Translations under genes and position numbers: made by a program
Shown: positions 55,976-64,000 of the stretch, piece after piece
Position numbering within the stretch: the first letter of the stretch is position 1
Layout of the letters: every line of letters begins with the position of its first letter
Assembly: GCA_002633025.1 (NCBI GenBank)
Contig: NMRB01000851.1
Span: 170,730-234,729 of the forward strand
Source: Notospermus geniculatus
Taxonomy: Eukaryota > Nemertea > Pilidiophora > Heteronemertea > Lineidae
Direction of reading: 5' to 3'
DNA length: 64,000 nucleotides
Notes under the pieces: model-generated
What the model was told of the DNA's origin: nothing
Seen by the model: the letters and a program-made list of their open reading frames with translations, nothing else
Databases searched by the model: none

Positions 55976-56478
55976 ATGAGCCACTGCACAAGCTTTTCCC
56001 CCGCATGATGCTCACTTGTCGATTAATTTTTCCACCTCTTCTCTGCAACCAAACCCTGAAAATGTTCCACTTTAACGGTCATTAAGTTCATAGTGGAGAA
56101 CTCCCATCAGTAAAGTACACAAAAAGTGGAAAAAAGATCTGATGTTTTAGAGTAATATTGTTGTGAGGATATATCAATGATATATGTTCACAAAACAAAA
56201 CTAACATTTCAAAAAAGACCATCGAGTTGTTGCGATAAAAATCATAACTAAAATACGATAAAATGATTGGTTGCTGTATGACTTGAGGCTTGAAATATCG
56301 GTAAGCAAAAAAATGGATCAACAAAGTCGAATGATTGTTATCGACTTCTGTAACATGGACAGAAATAGATGTGATGAAAATATTGAACTTGATCTTAAAG
56401 ATCTTTTGTGTTTACTGGTGTAGAGTGATGGTTTGTGTTGATGGAGCAAAGGTCTTGCACCATCCCTCTGTGCTTGGA
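55976..56478. other. No recognisable feature
   Basis: AT-rich; the minus frame at 56,088-56,324 has hydrophobic composition only, as AT-rich DNA gives. No gene called. Confidence 0.4.
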
Positions 56479-56650
56479 ATGGGAGACTGTCCTGGCGTTA
56501 GCGGACCTAGAACGTCATAAAATGTGACGTCACAGTGAAAAAGTGCACGCCACAACGTCATCCATAATGACGTGGATGCCATGACTTTCGTCTGTGACGT
56601 TCTAGGACCACTAACAGGCGACCTCTAACGGCAGTAATGCGTCCTCAACC
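56479..56650. mobile_element. MITE family A, copy 6 (shortened)
   Basis: Left end ATGGGAGACTGTCCTGGCGT, right end CTCTAACGGCAGTAATGCGT then CCTC. The left inner arm lacks the AGAGGCCGCCTGTTA block, so the copy is about 25 bases short. Confidence 0.8.
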
Positions 56651-57158
56651 ACAAACGTGTTCCAAACTTGGTGTTGCAGGCAACTGTTTAGGAAGCCAGT
56701 GAGTAGGCGCTCCTCAAGTGAGCGGTTTCTCGCGCAAGTCGGCAACTGAACCACACAAAACTAAAGGTCGAAGATGTCATCTCCATGTGCGAGTTTTCTC
56801 TAAGTTGGCCTCAAAAGGCAACTCAGCCATAGAAACTCTGGGCAGCCGTCATTGGTCAAGGCGTAAATGGGAAGGAAACCATCAATGGTGAATATAGGAG
56901 CTGTCAGTCAGTTGACCAATAGGTGTCACTACGGCCCAATTCAATGGTTAGCGGACCCATTCATGGTTGACTGAGCACCAATCAGAAGAATGTTCTATTG
57001 TATTGGTCCGCTAGAACTTTGCTGCCGTCTTTTGGCGATTAGCGCGGCTGACTGCTCCTATTGCCCATTCAGCGCCAACTTGCCGAAGAAAAACTAGTTG
57101 ATGGAGATACACCTTCACATTTACCTCTTGTTCTTAAACTGCGCTACTCTTACAAACA
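56651..57158. other. No recognisable gene
   Basis: TTGGTGTTGCAGGCAACTGT at about 56,669 recurs at 57,160 as TTGGTGTTGCAGGCAACTTT, so the two passages share a repeat. Nothing coding. Confidence 0.4.
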
Positions 57159-57262
57159 TTGGTGTTGCAGGCAACTTTTTACTAAGTCTTGTGCCAGGGT
57201 TTGAACGTGATACCCTTAACAACCAAACTAACTGCTGTACACAGCACTATACCGTGTGATGG
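57159..57262 (-). mobile_element. Possible tRNA-related SINE piece
   Basis: Minus strand carries CACGTTCAAACCCTGGCAC, which resembles a B box and T arm, downstream of TAGTGCTGTGTACAGCAG. A tail-like segment shared with 56,669 follows. The A box is poor, so this is tentative. Confidence 0.3.
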
Positions 57263-58204
57263 CTCATCGTTAGCGGTAGCATGTATCATACAAAACAAGT
57301 AATCATTATTTATTGATTGAGCATCGATAGCCTCGAGAGATAAACCAACCAAGGTATCGCATCGCGCACGTGTGCCGAGATATAAACAGTGCCGCGGTAC
57401 AAGCCAATGACAGCTCACTAATCCACGCGGTACTCTCTAATGATTAGGAGGTACAGAAGGTGTGGTCACTTTTAAATTTCAGAGTCGTTGTTCGTGCGAG
57501 TGTCGTAACGTCTGCTAACACAAACCTGGACTGTAGTTTACTTTTTTAGGAGCTGGATTATACGCTGACGTCTGCTGTAGCAATATCTGGGCTGTAGTTT
57601 ATCCTCTGGTTGTCGATAAACAATTCGCTTATAGCTTTCACGACGCAACACTTAAAAAAACTTGAATATTGTTTTAGACGATCAGTTGTTCGTCATTGTT
57701 GTTCTACATCTCTGAGCTGGTCCTCGGAGACGCACGTGCCAGGAATCCTTGTCCATTGATAATAACGGAGACAACCTGACTCTTCATCATTCATCGCAAC
57801 CCTGTCGTCAAGTGTTAATCATTCTCCAACCTCCTCAAATTCCCATTTTGCACGTTTGGGATCTCGATTGACATTCGAGGCACTTTCTCCGTTTTTGAAA
57901 TTGATTTGCGATTTGGTCTTTCTTGAGTGGATATCCTGACAGGAGAGGATTCTATTTTTAGCCCATTCTCAGTGGATATTCGTCAAAATGATCCCTATTG
58001 TTGTAAGTGGAAAGCCGACTGTGACAGATGCTGTATGTATCTCATTTTTCTAATGTTTTCTGTCCTAATCTGCTATTGTACCGTAGGTTTTCTCGTGTTT
58101 TCACAATTTTCTGGCATTTAAACTTTGTTGGAACATTTTCGTTGCATAATAGAGTCGCCTGTCTGTTCATTATTGAACGCGTTGCTGTTTTAAAAGTAGT
58201 CATC
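57263..58204. other. No recognisable gene; one ~60-bp duplication
   Basis: AACGTCTGCT...CTGGACTGTAGTTTA at 57,508-57,545 recurs at 57,569-57,606. The plus frame at 57,927-58,121 is Cys/Phe-rich with a hydrophobic stretch but no recognisable family. Confidence 0.4.
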
Positions 58205-58400
58205 TCTGCTCTGAAAATGGCCTGGGGTAACTAAGCTTGCTACCTTGGTGCCGTACACTTCTGACCTTTATCTGAATGGCCTAGGGATTCAATCTTGCTA
58301 TCTAGGTGTCCCACTTTTGACTTTCACCTGAATGGCCTAGGGTAACCAAACTTGCTATCTAGCATGTCTAGGTGTTAGACATTTTGCACCTGAATGGCCT
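58205..58400. repeat. Degenerate tandem repeat, about three units of 60-70 bp
   Basis: GAATGGCCTAGGG, AACTTGCTATCTAGGTG and TTTTGACTTTCACCT phrases follow in order three times. Confidence 0.75.
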
Positions 58401-58748
58401 CGTTGTCACACTTTTCACCACCATCTTCAGTACGAACCATCATTTCTGCAATCCATGTCCAGACCTTGGCTTTTGTCACTAAGGCCATGGATCGACACAT
58501 TATTGACTGCCGCGCTGCAGAGTAAATTACAGGTGGATGTGTCACATGATGTGTGTCCCTGGGGAAGGAGGTTGATGTACTATAATTACTATCATTACAA
58601 CTCTCTGTCACGCAGTCACTGATCATCTGCCTTGATGTCTTGTTTAAAGCACTCCTCATTGGGATCAACTTCACTTCATCATCGAATTTTCTGGTAAGAA
58701 AGTAGATCAAAACAAAAGAACAAGGTCCCTTCACCAGTTTTTTACGCC
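58401..58748. other. No recognisable feature
   Basis: The 119-codon minus frame at 58,375-58,734 has no known domain or good splice sites; its plus-strand complement is equally uninformative. Confidence 0.35.
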
Positions 58749-58939
58749 AATGGAATACTTTACTGCCGTTAGAGGTCGCCTGTTGGCGGTCCTAGAACGT
58801 CACAAAATTTGTCGTCATTAGACGTAAGCCACGTCATTTTGGATGACGTTGTGGCGTGCTCTTCTCTGTGACGTCAAATTTCTGACGTTCTAGGACCGCT
58901 AACTGGTGGTGGCCTCTAACGGCAGTAAAGTCTCCCATT
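58749..58939. mobile_element. MITE family A, copy 7
   Basis: Left end AATGGAATACTTTACTGCCG, right end TCTAACGGCAGTAAAGTCTC then CCATT. Interior GGCGGTCCTAGAACGTCAC and GTTCTAGGACCGCTAACTGG are inverted partners. Full length. Confidence 0.87.
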
Positions 58940-60115
58940 TCTATGACTTTCCACAACGTCTACCAGAATGACATTATAGGTTTTTGTCCTCTGCTTCTGA
59001 TGCAGACAAAGATACAAATGTTGGCTCCTTCCCTGGCTTTCTGTTCCCTTTATTTTCATTCTTCCTCTGGTTCATTGACTTTATTTTTAACCTATAAATA
59101 AAACATCACTTTATTTAGCTAAACTTACTCACAAATCTTATAATTCATGAAAAAACCTGCCCTATTGCTAGCAATAGTGCTACAAATAAATGACATATGA
59201 TATATTGACAATTTTAAAAAGTCCTACGAGACCTAAGGTGTAAACTCATGATGCTACTTAATGTCCATTCTGATCTTTCCATTTCCATGGCCTTCTCATA
59301 TCCTTTACTCCATTCCACTAAAATAGCACACGCATTTCATGAAAAAAACATTTCTCATAATAGGCTCTATTCTTTACCTTGACTTTAGCTCGAGGTGTTA
59401 TATTTTAATGATGTTACGTCATTGTCAACTGTTACAGGAAAATAACCCGCAGCGTGTAACAAAAACCTGGCATTGTTGACATCTGATCTCATCACCAAGT
59501 ACATGTTGAGTTGTATCAGTTTCCTGTTTGTAATAAATGCCCGCTGTAGCCAGAGGCAGGTGAATTTTTTCTTTACGACCTTGAGGTGCTTTTGACTTCA
59601 AACGACCTTCATATGACCTTCATTTAGAAATGGAATAAAGAGAGCTGTAAAGATAGATTTCTACCTAATAAAACGCACTAATGCATTGCTTTCTTCACGT
59701 TCATTGACGAGGGTGACATGTCATCAAGCCATTAGCGATTGCAACTGTCTCCCATCCATTTTAACCCTGACCTTTCACCTTTGACTTGCCTGTCATTAAT
59801 GGAATTAAAGCCAGTTTCATTTGAACAAAGTCAGCTGTAATTTCCTTCTTAATCTAATGATCTCTTGAATCGCGATGTGATTGAAGACGTCGACTGCACG
59901 AACTCTGCTCTGACCTTCAACCTTGGATGCCACTTTGGTGCAATTTCATATGATCAGTGATTTAAAACCAGATTCTGTCTTGCCTTTGACACTTTTGAGT
60001 AAATTATTGGTGTATTATACAAAGTCAACGGCCTCAATAATGTTTGCCTAATAAAATGACTTGTAAATATTGCCTTCCTTCCCTGAATTCAGTCCAAAAC
60101 ACTATGATTTGTGGT
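58940..60115. other. AT-rich, repeat-poor stretch, no recognisable gene
   Basis: Several homeodomain-like words (CATTAATGG at about 59,793, CTAATGATCTC at 59,855) and TGACCTTCAT words at 59,600-59,625. No open frame of note; could be non-coding regulatory DNA, untested. Confidence 0.3.
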
Positions 60116-60119
60116 CACC

Positions 60120-60455
60120 CTTAACGACCTTGAATTTGTCCTTGAAATTATCAGCTTTGACCTGTCCTTCTCCGTATTAACGACCTTCGCATGGCCTTGT
60201 CCATAATGACCTTGACCTGTCCTTGGCCTCTACGACTTTGACCTGTCCTTGCCATTGACAACCTTGACCTGTCCTTGTCTTTAACGACCTTCACCTGTCC
60301 TCCACATTAACGACCTTGATCTTGCCTTGTCCATATAGACCTTGACCTGTCCTTGTTCATAAAGACCCTGACCTGTCCTTGTTCATAACAACCCTGAGGC
60401 CTGTCCTTCTCCACAACGACCCTGACCTGTCCTTCATAACGGCCTTGACCTGTCC
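60120..60455. repeat. Degenerate ~27-bp array of TGACCT half-sites
   Basis: ACGACCTTGACCTGTCCTTG and variants repeat about twelve times. TGACCT, the reverse complement of the nuclear-receptor half-site AGGTCA, occurs about nine times; one instance (near 60,208) is the extended form TGACCTTGACCT. Confidence 0.85.
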
Positions 60456-62825
60456 TTGACTCTTGACATCATAATCACCACACTAGTTGTCACTGTTCAA
60501 AACGTATATTGACTTCAAATCCAAAATTGAGTCTCCAAAATAATAATTGAAAAAATCATCAGCCGTTTACTGCCAGCAGACCAGCGATCATCATTTATTG
60601 ATTACTTGATGATTTTCTGTCCCTAATCTGCCCCAAACAGATCATGTTTGTTTTGTCAAATTTGCTGACTCATCCTAATTGATTATTGATTATTCTATTG
60701 AATACCAGTTTCGGCCATCTTTGTATGACGGGCTGTCAAGCAGCTGACGGGGATGATCAAGGGATGCTGTGATTTGTGACTGGAGTCAGGGTGATGTCTG
60801 AATACACACCGGCAGTCGGAGGTAGCAGGCTCAGAGGTATCTGCACCTGACCATCAAGAGAGGCAGATGCCAGTGTGAAAGGAATCCAAGTCCCCCTGGA
60901 ATCAAAGTCCGGTCTTATTGTTCAGCGAGGGATTAGAATACATCTTGGCTAGAGAGACCATGACCATTCGAATATAACCTTACAAAAGCGGGCTATTGTT
61001 TGGCGGATCTGCATTCTAGGACGCTGATTCCTGTCGCACCTCTCAACCTCGGCCACCCTGATAATGCCTAGAGGGGCTGAAACCTGGGCCGGTGAGGCAA
61101 AAATGTTTTCCCAACAATCGGGACCAGTGGGCAGCGTACAGAACCGTTTTTACATCTGCAGCATCACAGCTTTCTGTAGCCACTTTCCTCAAGCAATGTT
61201 GATCCTGTCTGAAGCCATTCTATGGAGGCTGGGGCCATCTCCAACATGTCGCCATCTGAAATACCACAAGAGAATCCCTTAACCGAAAGGTGGCGCTGCG
61301 AGAATAAGACACAAAGATGCTAAAAACGTTGCGAAATACAGCAGTGACGTCACGGCTCGTCGTCTTTTATGCTGTCCCGTCGTCTTTTATGCTGTGCAAA
61401 TGGGTGAAAACTGGGTGTTTTGCTCGCTGTGCCACCAGGCGGAATAGTTCAGCAGCTTCCTCAGTGAAGACGTTAAGATATCAATGTGTAAGTCAATTCA
61501 TACAACAGACAATCACAATTGATTCTCCTCAGATCGTCGATGACACGGACCGACCAATCAAATCACGGCATATTGATCCTAATCCTGGATTAGTACGATC
61601 TGCTTATAGAATAACAATGTTAAACTGGTCGTCGTGGCAATAAGGCGTGGGGGTCACCAAGGGACACGCTTTTGTTCTCTCCTTCAGCGCTGAGGGCTCA
61701 GGATGCTTACCATGCTTACCTGACTCGGGTCTTACAGGCTCAGCTGATGGCCAGGACAGATTACCATGGTAATCAGGCTTTAGCTTGTCAGCCAGAGACA
61801 CAGATCACCGTCGGTTACAGGTCGTGGGAGACAGTCGCCGTTGGTTAGAGGTCATGCCAACGGTTACAGGTCAACAGGGAAGCAAGGATTTGAGTCGTCA
61901 CTTCTTGTAAATCCTATTAACACTAATTGTCTTATGATGAGCATCAGTCTTTAGAGATTTGCTGAAGAGGTTTAGGTTTGTAGGATTAGGTCACACAGTC
62001 ACCGTGGAATTAAACACAGAAAGTGACCTCAGATTGACTGGTTGTCATGGTTACAGGATTGTTTCCGAAGGCCAGAATTAGAAAGTGTCATGATCATCAT
62101 TTGGATATACCGGTACTAGTAATGTTCTGTTTTCTGAGACCTTTCTTACAAATGCGCAGTACAACAGGAATGAAACGTCCATAAAGGCGGCAAAGCCGCT
62201 CACAGCGCCACCAAGTGGCCAGAATTCACAGGTTCCTTATTTAGAATTGATCTTGTCCAGTTTTCCTAAACAATGCTGCTTTCCCAGGGGGTTAAGGCCT
62301 GTCAATCAATTTACACCATCCTTTCCTAATGGTTACTTAAGGAAATGATCATGCACGGCAACCAGGTTTGATTATGCCGTTACCATGGTTACGGCCGGAG
62401 ATTACCTTATGTAATGAAGGTGTGAGAAACTCTGTTCACGGTATGCTAATTAAGTTATCCCATGAGAGCTGCTCGGGTGATATGTTGGTTGATCGGCCAA
62501 CATCCGTAGACGTAGGACGTCGACACTTTTGTTCGTCACATTTCCCGCGGATCCTTGATTAGGGCGTAAATTGTGTCATTTTTTTCTCACCTGTGGGGGG
62601 AGGCTCATATGACAGCCTGTCATTCGTCACTGTTATCGGACCTGCTCTTCACGTGAGCGAGAGGTGGCGCTCTTTGACCCATAACGGGCACTCTGGTTTT
62701 CTCCTGCTGTACATTGGCGTCCAGTGTTCCCTGTAGAGCTAAAATGCCTTCCATTAAAATGGATACTTGGTTATCAGTTTAATATTTTTCTTGTTCTTGT
62801 CCAATTCCAGTGATTGCAGTGATAT
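60456..62825. other. No recognisable gene
   Basis: Holds a few recurring short phrases only (GGTTACAGGTC at 61,814 and 61,863; GCTCACAGCGCCACCAAGTG at 62,198). Frames at 61,064-61,282 and 61,317-61,643 (+) and 61,604-61,801 (-) lack domains. Confidence 0.4.
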
Positions 62826-62912
62826 GTTTCTAGGTACCCTATATAAATGCAACAAATTTCAGCCAGATTGGAATTCAAGTATGGCCGCCAGTCGTCCATC
62901 TTGAAAAAAAAT
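62826..62912. repeat. Dispersed repeat E, copy 2
   Basis: Same blocks as copy 1 at 23.4 kb: AGGTACCCTATATAAATGCA, CAGCCAGATTGGAATTCAAG and TATGGCCGCCAGTCGTCCAT. It abuts a half family A MITE within a few bases. Confidence 0.8.
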
Positions 62913-62913
62913 T

Positions 62914-62973
62914 TTCATGACGTTCTAGGACGCTAACTGGTGGTGGCCTCTAACGGCTGTAAAGTCTCCCATT
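62914..62973. mobile_element. MITE family A, copy 8 (right half only)
   Basis: TTCATGACGTTCTAGGACGC, then TAACTGGTGGTGGCCTCTAA and CGGCTGTAAAGTCTCCCATT. The left half is absent; instead repeat E lies directly upstream, so the truncation is at that junction. Confidence 0.82.
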
Positions 62974-63505
62974 AGGCCACTGGTCGAACATTAGTTGACG
63001 TTCTTGACTGCTGCCAGATCACTTTACGTTAGGCATACAATGACCATCAACTGGCAACAAGCATTGAGGATAATGCTGGCCATTAATATCACTACTTCCT
63101 CATCATTAGCACACACACCGTGGCCCATTATTGATACTCTAGCGTCATCCATCACTGCCAATTAACAAGCCCCTTCTCACTTCATCAGGATTAAACACTA
63201 ATCATGCAAACATGGCTTGATTTCTCGCGACAAAACCATTTAAACAGATTAAATATGAGATAATCCCAGCCTATTGATTTCCACACTTTAAAAGCCGAGA
63301 GTGAAGTTTATTCTGCTCACATCAATTTCAATAGCTTTTCATACTTAATGCAGTCCCCCTTGAGATGTTGCACTTGGAACTTGTTTTCCTTTGTACCTCT
63401 ATTGACCTTGCGTGATGAATCACTCACCTGCCCGTACTAAACCCTTTTATTGCCAAAGGTAACTTCATCATGAAACAGAAAAACGTCCAAAATTCTGAAA
63501 AGTCG
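62974..63505. other. Repeat-poor stretch, no recognisable gene
   Basis: Contains TAATCATGCAAACATGG (octamer-like ATGCAAA) at about 63,199, GATAATCCCAGC at 63,260 and several ATTA words. Could be regulatory; this is only a motif observation. Confidence 0.3.
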
Positions 63506-63586
63506 CAGAAACCCTGACACATAGGTATTCATTGGAAAGCACTCCAGGAGAGCTTTCCAATGAATACCTATGTGACAGGGTTTCGG
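63506..63586. mobile_element. MITE family B hairpin, copy 3
   Basis: The best stem of the family: AACCCTGACACATAGGTATT, then CATTGGAAAGC, against GCTTTCCAATG then AATACCTATGTGACAGGGTT. One mismatch and a loop of about ten bases. Confidence 0.88.
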
Positions 63587-63627
63587 GTGTTACAAAAACC
63601 CCGTCATCGTTGAAAAGCATTCCATAC

Positions 63628-63652
63628 GGGCTTTCCAATGAATACCTTTATA
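63628..63652. mobile_element. MITE family B, right arm only
   Basis: GGCTTTCCAATGAATACCTT lies about 45 bases after copy 3, preceded by AAAAGCATTCCATAC, which may be a decayed left arm. Confidence 0.55.
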
Positions 63653-63930
63653 AATAGGGATAAAGAAAGGCCTACTTTTCAGACTTTTTACTTGTTTTCT
63701 ATTTGACAGCATCCAAACTTGGTACCGGTAGTGAAAACGTTAAAGTTGTTACAACCCTGAAATGGAACGTTTGAAACAAAAAAGAAGATGAATCGTTATG
63801 GTCTCATTGTCCAATTTCCGCAATCAATCATTCTAATTGAGATTCATCACAGTGAGCTTCCGAACAGAACTCCGTTGTAGCATGGCGGAAAAAATTGGCC
63901 GGAAACTGTGGGTTCCTGAACAAGGGAATA

Positions 63931-64000
63931 CTATCACCATAAAAATACAAACCACTCGATAAAAACTATCACCATAAAAATACAAACCACTCGACAAAAA
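63931..64000. repeat. 35-bp tandem repeat running off the window
   Basis: CTATCACCATAAAAATACAA followed by ACCACTCGATAAAAA occurs twice back to back; the second ends at the window edge, so the array may continue. Confidence 0.85.

Noticed and set aside
57927-58121. Cys-rich membrane-like small protein (+)
   Set aside because: Looks secretory by composition, but no family, no repeat in other places and no splice or promoter evidence.

Overview
The window is nuclear DNA from a metazoan, most likely a marine invertebrate with a repeat-rich, highly heterozygous genome. Three things point there: an exon with animal-type splice sites that encodes half of a von Willebrand factor A (vWA) domain; a LINE reading frame that joins a 2A-like motif, a PHD finger and an AP-type endonuclease; and very many short hairpin DNA transposons (MITEs), tRNA- and 5S-derived SINE pieces and minisatellites. 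I cannot assign the phylum from sequence alone. There is no sign of bacterial operons, ribosome binding sites or CRISPR.

Bases 1-31,859 are mostly intronic or intergenic. After an AT-rich stretch full of TTAAG/CTTAA words and one hairpin element comes the only convincing cellular coding piece, the vWA exon at 1,881-2,142 (+). The rest of this part holds a succession of MITEs (family A copies at 4.4, 6.6, 10.8, 14.8 and 25.3 kb; families B, C, D and others), minisatellites with units of 20 to about 150 bases, a tRNA-like SINE at 23.8 kb, and three tandem decayed copies of a LINE reverse-transcriptase C-terminus at 19.2-19.8 kb.

Bases 31,860-41,163 and 42,954-52,603 are two direct copies of the same roughly 9.5-kb segment, about 1% different where I counted. 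They are separated by 1.8 kb that holds the 5' half of a PHD/endonuclease LINE. The first copy ends exactly at an unknown base (41,164), so the pair may be two haplotypes laid end to end in the assembly rather than a real tandem duplication. The copies differ by clean insertions: a 90-bp tRNA-derived insert with 13-bp target duplications, a 238-bp MITE in copy 1, a 377-bp MITE in copy 2, a 22-bp palindrome, tandem-repeat length changes and one replaced block.

Bases 52,604-64,000 return to intergenic-type sequence: a 5S rRNA-like fragment, degenerate tandem repeats (one of them an array of nuclear-receptor-type TGACCT half-sites), three more family A MITEs (one a half copy), another family B hairpin and a repeat shared with 23.4 kb. 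Apart from the vWA exon and the LINE pieces I find no gene. Most open frames of 60-200 codons lie in repeats or are short and unrecognised. There is therefore no set of genes acting together; the biology of this window is mobile-element and repeat dynamics.
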